A DNA stretch of 64,000 nucleotides from Paenibacillus amylolyticus (GCF_029689945.1 NZ_CP121451.1:6696001-6760000); one strand, 5' to 3'; positions 48,087-57,925 are shown, counted from the first letter of the stretch. Program-made: numbers and translations. The notes: generated from the sequence alone by a model not told the origin.

Positions 48087-49373
48087 TTATTGGACGGTTG
48101 CAAGGCTTTCCTGGATCTGTTTCACGGCATTGTCCAGTGATGCCTTCACGTCCTTGTCGGTATCCCATATATCCGTAATGGCCGACGTGATCGGTCCCCA
48201 TACGCTGTCCATGGCAGGCAACGAAGGCATTGGCGTGGAGTTGTTGAACTGTTCCAGGAACGCCTTATTGATTGGGTCCTCCTGCAACTTCGGATCAGCA
48301 GCCACGTTTTTGTTCGCAGGAAGTGTACCGTTTAGATCAAAGTTCTCCATCTGAGCCTCTTCATTGGAAAGGAACGCTGCCAAGAGCTTCGACGCATTCG
48401 GATATTGCGTAAATGCATTTACATAATAGGCTTTAACGCCTGAGAAGGAGGTCATCGGTTTGCCATCGATTGCAGGAAGCGGAGCAACCCCAAAATCAAT
48501 ACCTGCATTGCGATAATCGGCAATGGTCCACGGGCCGTTAATGTCCATGGCGAGTTTGCCGCTGGAGAATAATCCTTTTTTGATATCATAGTTCACGTCA
48601 CCCATCTTGAGCGGCAGCACTTCCGACTTCAACGTCTGCAAGAACTGTCCACCCTTCTGGGCTCCTTCGTTATTCAGACCGAGATCCGCGCTATCCATGC
48701 CGTTGTCCCCGAAAATATAACCACCCTGTGAAGCCAGGAATGCATAGTTATAGTAAAATTGCTGCAATTCCCACATCAGCGCATACTGATTGGATTTCAC
48801 GTTATTGAACGTCTTGGCGAAACTGATAATCTCATCAAAGTTTTTCGGAGCTTCTGGATACAATGCTTTGTTGTAAAAAAGAGCATAGGTCTCCACGCTG
48901 TACGGATAGCCGTACAAGATATCCTTGAACGTCACCGCCTTCAGTGCATTATCGCTGGTGTTCTCCGCGGTCTCTGCTTCAAATATGTCATTGGGCAGAA
49001 TAAGTCCCGCCTCTGAAGCGCTACCAATCTTATCATGCGGGAAAACAACAACATCCGCCGCCAGACCCGCCGGGCCATCCGTCGTTAGTTTGGTTACCTG
49101 ATCGGTTGGAGGTAATTCCTCCATTTTGACCGTTACCCCATACTTCTCTTCGAATTTTTTGGCTCTTTGCTCAATAAAACTGCTTTGATTTTTGTCCTCC
49201 CAGATGACCAGCGTTGCTCCTTCTTCCGGTTGAAGGTTCTCGGCTGTCAGCTCAACAACCTCCTCCGGATTCTCACCTGCCGTCGTTGGAGATGGACTCC
49301 CGCCTCCTGCACCGCACGCAGCCAGTGTAAAAGCCATCATGACAGACAATGTTGCCCCTTGCCATTTTCTCAT
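48087..49373 (-). CDS. Maltodextrin-binding lipoprotein (MdxE/MalE type)
   Basis: About 428 residues from the ATG at 49373 (GGAAGGGG upstream); an upstream in-frame start at 49448 would add 25 residues with no signal character. Lipobox LAAC with Cys near residue 20, a short linker, then LVIWEDKNQSSFIEQRAKKF typical of maltose/maltodextrin-binding proteins, PYSVETYALFYNK and KKGLFSSGKLAMDINGPW. It is the first gene of the importer operon. A LacI-type operator and a cre box lie within 150 bases upstream. It binds maltodextrins outside the membrane. Confidence 0.92.
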   Translation of the reverse strand: MRKWQGATLSVMMAFTLAACGAGGGSPSPTTAGENPEEVVELTAENLQPEEGATLVIWEDKNQSSFIEQRAKKFEEKYGVTVKMEELPPTDQVTKLTTDGPAGLAADVVVFPHDKIGSASEAGLILPNDIFEAETAENTSDNALKAVTFKDILYGYPYSVETYALFYNKALYPEAPKNFDEIISFAKTFNNVKSNQYALMWELQQFYYNYAFLASQGGYIFGDNGMDSADLGLNNEGAQKGGQFLQTLKSEVLPLKMGDVNYDIKKGLFSSGKLAMDINGPWTIADYRNAGIDFGVAPLPAIDGKPMTSFSGVKAYYVNAFTQYPNASKLLAAFLSNEEAQMENFDLNGTLPANKNVAADPKLQEDPINKAFLEQFNNSTPMPSLPAMDSVWGPITSAITDIWDTDKDVKASLDNAVKQIQESLATVQ

Positions 49374-49432
49374 GTAGAATGTCCCCTTCCCTCTGCTTGG
49401 TCCAGCAATGTTCACGCTTTCCACCCTTTTGT

Positions 49433-49443
49433 ACAAACGTTTG
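49433..49443. promoter_or_regulatory. LacI-type operator 1 (importer promoter)
   Basis: ACAAACGTTTG, palindromic core CAAACGTTTG, 60 bases upstream of the binding-protein start. Same core as operators 2 and 3. Confidence 0.75.
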
Positions 49444-49519
49444 CCCAAATGAAGGAGAGGATGATCTCACCCTCCATTATGTAGGGATAAAACAGTCATT
49501 AAATAAGTAAATTCATCGA

Positions 49520-49533
49520 TGTAAGCGCTACAA
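49520..49533. promoter_or_regulatory. Candidate cre (CcpA) site between importer and regulator
   Basis: TGTAAGCGCTACAA matches the cre consensus (TGWAARCGYTWNCW) at 13 of 14 positions and is centred on the AGCGCT palindrome. Confidence 0.6.
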
Positions 49534-49567
49534 TAACAATCACATCATACAATACCGAACTTTCTTT

Positions 49568-49583
49568 GCACAAACGTTTGCAC
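49568..49583. promoter_or_regulatory. LacI-type operator 2 (regulator promoter)
   Basis: GCACAAACGTTTGCAC, an extended palindrome core of operator 1, 194 bases before the regulator start. It may allow looping with operator 1 and autoregulation. Confidence 0.75.
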
Positions 49584-49776
49584 AAGCCGTATTCATTCAA
49601 TTTTAACCATTTTCTTTCTTCTACCTACAGTAATTTCCTGTTTCCTTGTTCAGACTCTTTCTTCCTTTATTTTACTTCCTGTGCATCCTTCACTCGGCAG
49701 TTAGGAATTGATTTCTCGTACCCTTTGGATTACCATAGGAGAATATTTATACGATTGTTCAGAAGGGATTTTTTAC

Positions 49777-50810
49777 ATGATTACGATCAAGGATATTGCC
49801 AAATTGGCGGGTGTTTCCCCTTCTACAGTGTCACGGGTGATTTCCAACCATCCCAGAATCAGCACCGAGACCTCTCTCAAAGTGAAGCAAATCATGAAAG
49901 AATTGAACTATCATCCCAACATCATGGCGAAGAGCCTGGTTTCCAAAACGACACATACCCTTGGCATTATGCTGCCGCGTCCTGCAGAAGAATTGTTTCA
50001 GAATTACTTTTTCGGGGAACTGCTGCGGGTATTATTACACATGCCACCCGTATGAATTATGAATTGCTGCTAACCACTGAAACTTCATCAGACAATGAAC
50101 TGCACGCGATCTCCCGTCTTGTTCATGGTCGCAGAGTGGATGGCATTCTGTTGCTTGGGTCCAAACGAGACGATCCCATCATTTCATTTTTGGAAGCGGA
50201 AAAGTTTCCTTTTGTGTTAATCGGTCGCAGCGAAGCTCATCCCAATGCCCCCATGGTGGATAACGATAATGTACAGACTGCTTATGATGCGACACATCAT
50301 CTGATCGCCCAAGGGCATACGCGAATCGGATTTGTCAGCGGCCCACCGGACATTACGTTATCGCATGATCGCATGCTAGGATACCAAAAAGCGCTTGCCC
50401 AAGCCGGGCTGGATGCCGATAGTGACTGGATTGTGGAAGGTGAATTTCTACAGGAAAGTGGATTCAGGGCGATGTCGCTGTTCATGTCCTTGCCGAACAG
50501 ACCCACCGCAATCGTTGTCATTGATGACAACGTGGCCTTCGGGGTACTGAGAGCTCTTGCCGAGCTTCATTATCTGGTGCCTGAGGATATCAGCGTGGTC
50601 AGTTTTAACAATATTGCTTTATCGGAGCTGGCTTCACCACCCTTAAGCTCTATAGACATTGGAACCTATCAGCTGGGCTATACAGCCGTCCAGGTCTTGT
50701 TAAAAATTCTAAGCGGGGAACCACAGCCTCATAATCCGGTCATTATTCCCCATCGTCTGATCGTGCGTGAATCCTCACTCTTTTCCAAACCAAAACCACC
50801 CTCAAATTGA
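49777..50810 (+). CDS. LacI-family regulator of maltodextrin genes (MalR-like), one frameshift
   Basis: One G missing from the run at 50027-50029 splits the helix-turn-helix half from the sugar-binding half. Repaired length 344 residues. The DNA-binding part starts MITIKDIAKLAGVSPSTVSR, with the hinge helix MAKSLVSKTT near residues 51-60. The effector domain has RRVDGILLLGS, HLIAQGHTRIGFVSG and VIIPHRLIVRESS. Divergent from the importer operon, with CAAACGTTTG operators at both promoters. It most likely represses in the absence of maltodextrin. A start inside the 49566 frame is wrong because it lacks the HTH. Confidence 0.9.
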
Positions 50811-50836
50811 TTCATTTCAAGCATCCGTGTAGAAAT

Positions 50837-50849
50837 GCAAACGTTTGTC
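50837..50849. promoter_or_regulatory. LacI-type operator 3, downstream of the regulator gene
   Basis: TGCAAACGTTTGT shares the CAAACGTTTG core. It is 27 bases after the regulator stop and far from any start codon. Confidence 0.55.
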
Positions 50850-50893
50850 CTATACGGGATATGGCGCTGTGATCCACCGTTCTCGGAGTAACA

Positions 50894-50929
50894 CAAAAAG
50901 AAGCCGCATATGGTTATGCGGCTTCCTGA
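50894..50929 (-). terminator. Terminator of the SDR gene
   Basis: On the minus strand GAAGCCGCATAACC ATATGCGGCTTC is followed by TTTTTGTGTT, about 55 bases after the SDR stop. Confidence 0.85.
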
Positions 50930-50976
50930 CTGTTCGCACTATTTCGGTACTCCATGCTCGACTGCGCTTGAATGGA

Positions 50977-51735
50977 TTAATAGGAACTCCAACCTGCATC
51001 AGCTGTAACGACGGTTCCGTTCACGAAGCTGGACTCGTCCGACCCAAGGAACAAGGCCACCTTGGCGATCTCTTCACTCGTCCCAATGCGTGGGTTGATT
51101 GCCATGCCCAGCTGTTGCCGTCCTGCACCGTATGGGCTAATGCCAGTCATGGATGCGCTGATGTTGGTTGCCACGGCACCTGGGGCGATCGCATTACAAC
51201 GAATGCCTTGCTCAGCATACATATACCCTGTATTTTTGGTGAAGCCCACGACCGCATGTTTGGAGGCCGTATAGGCTGCTCCTGCACGTCCGCCGTGCAA
51301 TCCACCTGCCGAAGCAATGTTCACGATGACGCCTTTTTGTTTTTCCAGGAAGATCGGCAATACTTTCCGTGTTGTCCGCATCACACTGGTTGTGTTCACA
51401 GCGAACAATCTCTCCCACTTCTCATCCGTTATATCCGCTGCAGGCTCCATGCCATCCATAATGCCCGCATTGTTAATCAGAATATCTACTGTACCGTATG
51501 TGCTCACCGTCGTATCAATCAGATTCTGCACATCTTCTTCTTTGGCTACATTGGCCAGAACCACAATCGCTTCCCCGCCCTGTGCCTTAATATCATTCAC
51601 AACCGCCTGTGCGGATTCCTCGTTAATATCCGATACGACTACTTTTGCACCCTCTTGGGCGTATAACGTCGCGATCGCTTTCCCCATACCTGAACCAGCA
51701 CCTGTAACAACTGCCACTTTATCTTGAAGTTTCAT
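50977..51735 (-). CDS. Short-chain dehydrogenase/reductase (SDR)
   Basis: A 252-residue classical SDR, intact. The nucleotide loop is TGAGSGMG, the NNAG motif is present as ILINNAGIMDG, the catalytic Ser is in VNIASAGG, and the YxxxK pair is YTASK. Asp in VVSDINEE after the second strand suggests NAD(H) preference. AGGGGG precedes the ATG. It is transcribed alone and divergent from the TetR gene at 52161, which may control it. Such family members reduce or oxidise small alcohols and ketones; substrate unknown. Confidence 0.9.
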   Translation of the reverse strand: MKLQDKVAVVTGAGSGMGKAIATLYAQEGAKVVVSDINEESAQAVVNDIKAQGGEAIVVLANVAKEEDVQNLIDTTVSTYGTVDILINNAGIMDGMEPAADITDEKWERLFAVNTTSVMRTTRKVLPIFLEKQKGVIVNIASAGGLHGGRAGAAYTASKHAVVGFTKNTGYMYAEQGIRCNAIAPGAVATNISASMTGISPYGAGRQQLGMAINPRIGTSEEIAKVALFLGSDESSFVNGTVVTADAGWSSY

Positions 51736-51915
51736 TCCATGTATCCCCCTTCATGTATTCGTTTACAATAAGTTAACAAACAAATGTTCATTAACTCTTA
51801 TCCTTAGTATAATAAGTCATAGCATTTCACATCAATCAGTAAAAGCTTGTCCCGTTGTACGTTAAACAACACTTGTCATCCCGAATGTACATTAATTAAT
51901 AAAGTGAACTATAGA

Positions 51916-52140
51916 AATTGAACTAAACATTTACACGAAACGGAGAGGACAGAAATAACCTGAAGAAGCAAAGCGCCCGCCTAAAAGCTTTCTGGAAGAA
52001 AGCTGCATCGGAAGCGAAGCGATCGCCTTTATCCCCGGATTTACCCTTTATAAAGGATTCAAAAAATCTGGGGATAGCAGCGATCGGAAGGTTGTTCTGT
52101 CATCGAAGTGGTCAGTGTAAATATGCTTTAATTCAAATTA
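51916..52140. repeat. MITE-like repeat, copy C (reverse orientation)
   Basis: About 225 bases, inverted relative to copies A, B and D. Ends ATTGAACTAAACATTTACAC and, reversed, TAATTTGAATTAAAGCATAT. The internal hairpin is TTATCCCCGGATTTA ... AAATCTGGGGATAG and the stem AGCTTTCTGGAAGAAAGCT is present. It lies between the SDR and TetR divergent genes, ending 20 bases before the TetR start. The rest of 51736-51915 shows no gene. Confidence 0.8.
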
Positions 52141-52160
52141 TGTAGTGAGGAGGAAAATAG

Positions 52161-52754
52161 ATGTCTGAAACTCCGAATTCAATGGACCGAAGAATTAGAA
52201 AATCCAAAGCTGCACTGAAGGATGCACTCATCCATCTGATGCAAAAACATCCCTTTAAGGAAATATCGATTACAGATATTGTGGAGTGTGCCGATCTGAA
52301 TCGAGGTACATTTTACAGACATTATCAGTACAAGGAAGACCTGTTCAATGAGATCATCCATGATGTAATTCAGGATCTGGTGACTTCTTTTCGCAAACCC
52401 TATCAAGGGATGAAAGAGTTTGAAGTCGGTCTGATGCCCTCTTCGGCCATCACCATCTTTGAACATGTGCACCAGCACGCACAATTCTACACACTGGTTG
52501 TACAGTCCGAGGCTTCTTCCAACTTCCAACGCATGATCTGTGATGTTCTTCGCGATCTCTCCTTACAGGATCTGAACCATATCTTCCCACAGCACATTAA
52601 CCCTGAGCTGCTGGCAAGTTACCAATCTCATGCGATATTCGGCATGATCATGGAGTGGATCAGACAGGATTTCAAGCACAGTCCTGCCTACATGGCCGAG
52701 GAGTTGTTTAAGATCATTCATTACAGACCTGGTCATGTTGTGTTGAACGATTGA
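52161..52754 (+). CDS. TetR-family regulator
   Basis: A 197-residue protein, intact. The helix-turn-helix lies over about residues 13-58, with ITDIVECADLNRGTFYRHYQYKED at its core (given as ITDIVECADLN and GTFYRHYQYKED). The C-terminal effector domain belongs to the TetR_C_8 group (DhaS-like), ending AEELFKIIHYRP. GTGAGGAGG precedes the ATG. It is divergent from the SDR gene, making that gene the natural target. A MITE-like copy occupies most of the shared intergenic region. Confidence 0.9.
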   Translation: MSETPNSMDRRIRKSKAALKDALIHLMQKHPFKEISITDIVECADLNRGTFYRHYQYKEDLFNEIIHDVIQDLVTSFRKPYQGMKEFEVGLMPSSAITIFEHVHQHAQFYTLVVQSEASSNFQRMICDVLRDLSLQDLNHIFPQHINPELLASYQSHAIFGMIMEWIRQDFKHSPAYMAEELFKIIHYRPGHVVLND

Positions 52755-52837
52755 ACATTCACATCAGTATGCTCTCCTAAAGAGTGATCATTGAGATGCA
52801 TTTTGAAAAAGATCGGCAACTCTATTTATGTAAATCT

Positions 52838-52886
52838 ATTCCTGTAATTTCTGGTAATGATGTGTTAGGTTATCCAATGGAATACA
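52838..52886 (+). promoter_or_regulatory. Conserved upstream block, copy 2
   Basis: ATTCCTGTAATTTCTGGT ... TATCCAATGGAATA, matching 34117-34166 and ending 25 bases before the start codon of paralogue B. Confidence 0.6.
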
Positions 52887-52910
52887 AACAAAAGGAGGAT
52901 GACATTACAT

Positions 52911-53531
52911 TTGAAGAAGTCGTGGATGTTATCATTGATTACCAGTTTTGTTTTGCTTGGCGGAGCACTTCTCTCTCCATCCGCTTCTGCTGATGCAGCC
53001 AAAGTAGCAACCTCTACATATTCAGATTCAGATCAGAGTTATAGTGAAGATGATTATTTGCATGAAGAACTTATGGATGAATTAGATTTAGAATTAGATG
53101 AGGCAGAACTTACCGCAGATCAACAAGAGTTTATCGATTATGTTAATCAGATACTAGCTCTTAAAACTTATTTAGCCAAAGCCTCTACCGCTCTGGAAAG
53201 CATTCGCTCCCAAGCAGATTCACCCAATCGTAAGTCCATATATCTTAAACTTACGAATACGGTAATCCCCAATTATACAAAATTGGTATCCAAGCTAAAA
53301 CAGATTAAGCCTACCAATCCGAAGCTCAAGAAAATTCATGCCACATTTGTCAAAGGAAACTATAATCAGCTCGAAGGGCTCCTGTTGTACAAGCAGGCAG
53401 TGTCCAAAACCAAAGTGAATTACACGATACTAAAGCAGGCTAATACCAGAATAGAAACCGCTATCGATCTCCTGGAGCAATCCGAACAACAGCTATACGC
53501 TTATGCAAAAAGTTTAAGTTACGATTTTTAA
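52911..53531 (+). CDS. Secreted protein of unknown family, paralogue B
   Basis: About 206 residues. The TTG at 52911 (LKKSW...) matches the start of paralogue A (GTG, MKKSW). AAAGGAGG lies 12 bases upstream; the ATG at 52899 abuts the ribosome site and is less likely. Signal peptide to about SASA, then an acidic region (YSEDDYLHEELMDELDLE) and the same helical domain (NRKSIYLKLTNTVIPNYTKL, KLKQIKPTNPKLKKIH). No family recognised. The acidic stretch is longer than in paralogue A. A terminator follows. Confidence 0.8.
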   Translation: MKKSWMLSLITSFVLLGGALLSPSASADAAKVATSTYSDSDQSYSEDDYLHEELMDELDLELDEAELTADQQEFIDYVNQILALKTYLAKASTALESIRSQADSPNRKSIYLKLTNTVIPNYTKLVSKLKQIKPTNPKLKKIHATFVKGNYNQLEGLLLYKQAVSKTKVNYTILKQANTRIETAIDLLEQSEQQLYAYAKSLSYDF

Positions 53532-53556
53532 CACCTAACCATAGAAACCCAAAAAG

Positions 53557-53597
53557 CGACCATTCCTCATGCTTAATGAGGAACGATCGCTTTTTCT
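53557..53597. terminator. Bidirectional terminator after paralogue B
   Basis: AAAAAGCGACCATTCCTCAT ... ATGAGGAACGATCGCTTTTT, with T/A runs on both sides. It can serve the convergent TelA operon as well. Confidence 0.85.
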
Positions 53598-53652
53598 AAT
53601 TATACAAATGATAGCCATTAACAAGTGACATTGTATTTCTCTCTCTTCTGAC

Positions 53653-54791
53653 TTACAGTCCCAACTTCTGCCCTTTCTCCAACCGCTGGATCTGTTGCTC
53701 TCCTGTATCCGCAAGTTCACGGAACTGCGAGATCGTCTCGCGCATTCTTGGCAGGGCTTCTTGCTTATACAGACTGATTGAATCGAGTGCTGACAATACA
53801 TCGGTGAACGCCTGTTTCATCGTATCCACGGAGATGCTGGCTTCATACGCCTGCTTTTGAATGGCGATTCCCTGATCCTTCAGCATTTTGGATGTACCCG
53901 CGATCAGATCGTTGGTGGTCTGGTTCAACAACTCAATCTTCTGTAATACAATCTTCTGGTTATACAGAGCACTGGCTACCGTAACGGCAATTTTCAGTGC
54001 CGAGATCGTTACATTTTTCGCCCGGTCTACCCCGCGAATCAGTTCCTTGTTATTACGAATGACGACTTCAATCGCCATAATCCCCTGTTGGTTCACGACC
54101 AACATCTGCTGCAGATCCATGACCCGCTGACGGAGCGGGAACAATACTTCTTCGGTAATAAAACGGACTTTCTCGGGTCCTCATTGCGGACCTTGGCCGC
54201 TTCAATCTGGCTATCGATGGACTCATCCATAATTACGCCGAGCTGAATTTCCTTTTGCAGACGCTTGGTGAGTTCTCTTAGATTCTGTTGTTCAATCTCC
54301 AGCGTCGTATTATCGTTACGCAGGGTGGATCTGCCTTTATCCAGGGAGGTTACGATGTCAGCGATGACTGCGTCAGCCTTCTGGTATTTCAGGAAATAGG
54401 CGCGAAGCGGATTGAACAATTTTCCGAGAAATCCGGTTTTGGCAAAGTCGACCACGCTCGGGTCGAGATCCTTCAGTTGCATATGCAGCTCGGTCAAGCC
54501 TTTGGCGACCTGACCGCCCTCGTCTCCCGTTTTGGACAGATGTCCAACAGAGACTTGAAGCAAGGCGTTTTTCTCAGAAGAGGATCTCATCGTGTTCATG
54601 CCAAAGCCGTCAATGGATTGCAGAATCTCTTTGCGCTTCTCCAGGGATTCAAGGTCCAGTGTCATGATCATCTCCACGTTGGCATTAGCCACTTGTTGAA
54701 GCTCCGCGACCTCGGCGGGCACGGGTTTCACCTCTTCTTCAATCACTTTCTGAATTTCCTTCTGGCTCGGTATTTCCATTGAAAATGACAT
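53653..54791 (-). CDS. telA: TelA-family toxic-anion resistance protein (YaaN-like), one frameshift
   Basis: One base missing in the GGG at 54175-54177 splits it; repaired length 379 residues. The protein is a long helical, coiled-coil-rich chain with no membrane segment. It has the family's VEMIMTLDLESLEKRKEILQ type N-terminus (shown by VEMIMTLDLESL), VVIRNNKELIRGVDRAKNVT and ALYNQKIVLQKIELLN segments. TelA proteins are linked to tellurite resistance and to membrane stress in Bacillales; the mechanism is unknown. It is the last gene of an operon with the vWA protein and XpaC, as xpaC-yaaN are paired in B. subtilis. Confidence 0.88.
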
Positions 54792-54810
54792 CTAAGTTCC
54801 CCCTTTAAAT

Positions 54811-56497
54811 TTACATCTGTACGTTAAACAGGTTCCCGATCTTGTACACGACATCGTCGGTATCGGCATTGATGCTCGCCGCTTCGTTAATGCTGGAGAT
54901 GCTCTCCAGCGCCTTGATGTCCGCGTTGTATCCAATCGTATAGATTGGCACTTGGTACGTCTCGACCAGATCACGGATATCCTTCAGGGTATGACCTTCG
55001 TTGGTCTCGCCATCACTCAAGACAAAGATCAACGGCTTCACATTTGGATTAGCAACCTTATAATCTTCCAGCATCTTCATTGCCACCACGATCCCGTCAA
55101 ACGTCGCCGTACCGCCTCCTGCTTGCAGACTATCTACTGTTCCAACAAACATGGACTGCTGGTTCGTATCATACTTGGCAATCGGCAGATTCACAGTTAC
55201 CCCGCTGGAGTAAGAGACCAAGCCAATACTGTTGTCCGTACCCAGGTACTTCTGACCTTTGCGCAGGGACTCCTTCAGTCGGTTAAGCGGTTCGCCATCC
55301 ATGCTTCCGGATACATCGGTCACGAACACCGCGGCAATCGGTTTGCTGCCGTTCTTCTTCTCTTCCAGACTTTCTGCGCGGACAGCAATGTGCCACCATC
55401 CACAGTGGCCAGTTCGGATTTGTAATCCTGCAACCCATTGAAGCCAAACTCTTCTGCCGATTGTTGATACTTCGCCTGAGTGACGAATTCCGCAAACTTC
55501 TGGATAATCTCCTGTTTGTTCTGCGGCAATTGTCCCAATGCATATAGCGGACTGTCATGTCTCACGCCAAAAGGTGTAAAGACATAACCACTCTTCAGAT
55601 CAGCGGTATTCACATACGTCTGGTATTCGAGTACAAAGGCATCCAGTCTGCCTGACTTGGCCGCTTCCCGCATCTGAATCGTTGTCGACGCTGTAAAAGG
55701 AACGTTCGTCTGGAATTTCTCGAATCCCTCAATCGCCTTCTCTCCCAGCGGGTTGGCGCTATCATACGTATTCAGTGCAGTCACCAGGAAGTTCAGTCCT
55801 GTGGAGCTGGCAAATGGATCGGTATATCCCATCGCGAGTTCATTGCTCTCAATGGCTTCGGTTACAGTTTTTACATTCACGGAGCCGTAGGTATCGACGA
55901 GTGCATCGTATTTGGCTTTGGAGATGACAATCCCGGAACATTCCCGACCAATCGCTTAGATACCATCTCTGTCTTCACTCCACTGGCCTCAACCATCTCG
56001 CCCCACAGTTCATTGGAAGGTGTGAATGCATCCGGTATATACTTGCCCGACTTGATATAATCAGTAGCTGTTCCGGAGGCAATGTTGCGGATTTTGACGG
56101 ATACCTGTTTGCCACCAACAGTAATATTGGCTTTGTTGAACGCCTCACCCACCTCGGTTAACCAGCCGTCAACCCCGCTGCCCGACTTCTCTGGGGAAGA
56201 GAAGATTTCGACGTAATCATTCGTTGTATTCTCTACAGCAATTGCGAATTTGGAGATATCCGGCAGTGATTCTGCTACGTCAACCGGATCGAGATCAATC
56301 TGTCCTTTGACCGGCTCCGCCGTCGCTGGCGCAATGTCCGCGTACAGTTTTCCCAGTTCCTTACCTGCGTTCTCCGTGCTCACCTGTGTGGTTGACTTGC
56401 CAAAGTTCGATGTTAGTGTAATTCCTGCATAGACCAGACCGAATACGAGTACCAGCATTACAATCGATATGAAAAAAAACTTTCCCTTCTTGGCCAT
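54811..56497 (-). CDS. Membrane-anchored solute-binding + vWA domain protein, two frameshifts
   Basis: Repairs at 55932-55934 (one G) and 55371-55373 (one A) give 562 residues. An N-terminal anchor (FFFISIVMLVLVFGLVYAGI) is followed by a type 2 periplasmic-binding fold (DYVEIFSSPEKSG, GYTDPFASSTGLNFL) over about residues 90-360. A von Willebrand A domain then begins with the MIDAS motif VTDVSGSMDG and continues with SDGETNEG. The vWA domain would lie outside the cell. The stop is 19 bases before the TelA start. Combination with XpaC and TelA suggests an envelope-stress assembly. The solute bound is unknown. Confidence 0.85.
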
Positions 56498-56509
56498 ACG
56501 AGCAACCCC

Positions 56510-57247
56510 TCACTGTCTGTATAATTTGGTGTGCTTGATTAACTGATCGATCTCCTGCATACAAGGCATTTGTTCAATATCTCCGGCTTCGAAGCTGTCG
56601 AGGCGTGAAATCTCCAGCAACAACTGATCCAGCTTGAGCAAAACTTCCTCATTGGTGTGTAGTGCATTCTTCACATAAGACAAATAATCGTTGTATACCT
56701 TCGTTTTTTCCTGAAAAAGTTTCTGGGGAATGCTATGGGATTTGGATTTCATCATGTTGGCATAGTCGGCTTCATCGAACACATTCAACCGGTTCAGCAC
56801 ACTGCGGATGTTCAGGTATAGCAACTTCTCCACTTCCAGCGTGACCGAAGCGAATTTCTTGTAGCTCAGTTCCCCGGGATCAAACCGCTGATGAAGCACA
56901 TTCAGGAGTGTTTCTTTCTTCTTTTTCATCCGGTTCAGTTGGGACAGCCCCAGCGTAATATCTTCTTCGAGGACTTTGATGCGTCTATAAAAAGATAAAG
57001 CTTCCACATAATCTTCATGTGTTTCGATATGCTTCACGGGCAGGACTACCGGCTGTCTGAATAGCAAGCTGTAGCTGCCATACAAGAGTCCCATTGCACT
57101 GCCGAACAACAGGGTAACGGATAGCGCAGTGGTGAATGCACCCTCCCCGAAATTCAGCCCGATAAAGCCGGGTGAGAATGCCAGAACATTCACGGTCACA
57201 ATACCGAGGATTAACCCCAGCAATTTTATGTACTTGATCATGTTCAA
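56510..57247 (-). CDS. xpaC: XpaC-like membrane protein
   Basis: A 245-residue protein starting at a TTG with GGAGG 8 bases upstream. Two hydrophobic segments near residues 8-27 and 37-60 are followed by a helical, highly charged cytoplasmic-type domain of about 180 residues. That domain includes EALSFYRRIKVLEEDITLGL and KSHSIPQKLFQEKTKVYNDY. The layout and last part match the 5-bromo-4-chloroindolyl phosphate hydrolysis family (XpaC), whose true function is not known. It is first in the operon XpaC, vWA/solute-binding, TelA. Confidence 0.8.
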   Translation of the reverse strand: MNMIKYIKLLGLILGIVTVNVLAFSPGFIGLNFGEGAFTTALSVTLLFGSAMGLLYGSYSLLFRQPVVLPVKHIETHEDYVEALSFYRRIKVLEEDITLGLSQLNRMKKKKETLLNVLHQRFDPGELSYKKFASVTLEVEKLLYLNIRSVLNRLNVFDEADYANMMKSKSHSIPQKLFQEKTKVYNDYLSYVKNALHTNEEVLLKLDQLLLEISRLDSFEAGDIEQMPCMQEIDQLIKHTKLYRQ

Positions 57248-57635
57248 TCATCCGACCTCCTTTCATGTTATATATTGGTGCTTCATGTCGTAATTTTCCT
57301 GATCAACTTCTTCTTATTGTACATGATGTTAACGCTCTCAGGTGGATAACATTGGATATTCGGATACTCATACTATACGTGGTTTGGGCTTATCCCATTT
57401 CATATTTTCAGGGACAACGTGGAACTTGGCAGGAAATAATGTGGTCAATCCATACAAATCGAGTTTTACGAGACAGCAGATTGTGGATAGGAAATGTTAT
57501 CAGGTAATACGTAGAAAATAGCTATGCGTGTCATTTTTTATATAAGACTTGTCTAAAAAAGAGTCATGAAATGCAGGGTTCACAAGAACCCTCACACAAT
57601 ATGTTAAAACTGACGAACACTACTGATGCATAAAA

Positions 57636-57683
57636 AAGGACGAAACGGAGATCAGATCATCCGGTTTCGCCCTCGCCCTTTAT
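57636..57683. terminator. Hairpin in the long gap before the Uma2 gene
   Basis: GGACGAAACGGA ... TCCGGTTTCGCCC stem with flanking AAAAAA and CCCTTT. In the gap 57248-57979 I see this hairpin and the AACGAA cluster, but no gene. Confidence 0.45.
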
Positions 57684-57726
57684 GTGTTGTTTCTTCGTTT
57701 AAGGTTGGGTGCTCTATTATAAAATG

Positions 57727-57925
57727 CTAACGAACTGAGGTAACGCTATTGGGTGCATTTCAGCTCATCTGAAAATGTAACGAACCTGAGACACGTTATA
57801 TTCGCGTATTAGGTGTAAAAACGCGGCATATCGCCTATCTCGAATGGAATAGCGTCGCTGAGATTCGTTACATTCTCCACCACATCCATATTGCCCATAT
57901 AAGACGTGTACGGTTCGTTAGAATT
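57727..57925. repeat. AACGAA palindromic repeat cluster 2
   Basis: Variants of the unit seen at 36833-37028: CTAACGAACTGAGGTAACGC, TGTAACGAACCTGAGACACG, the reverse GCTGAGATTCGTTACA and a single GGTTCGTTAG. Spacing between inverted copies is about 60-80 bases. It lies in the gap between the XpaC operon and the Uma2 gene. Confidence 0.65.

Noticed and set aside
49566..49776. N-terminal extension of the LacI regulator's second frame
   Set aside because: The frame carries no helix-turn-helix; the true N-terminus is in another frame from 49777, joined by a one-base repair.
50845..51666. Plus-strand open frame of 273 codons opposite the SDR gene
   Set aside because: Cys- and His-rich shadow; the SDR frame has all family motifs.
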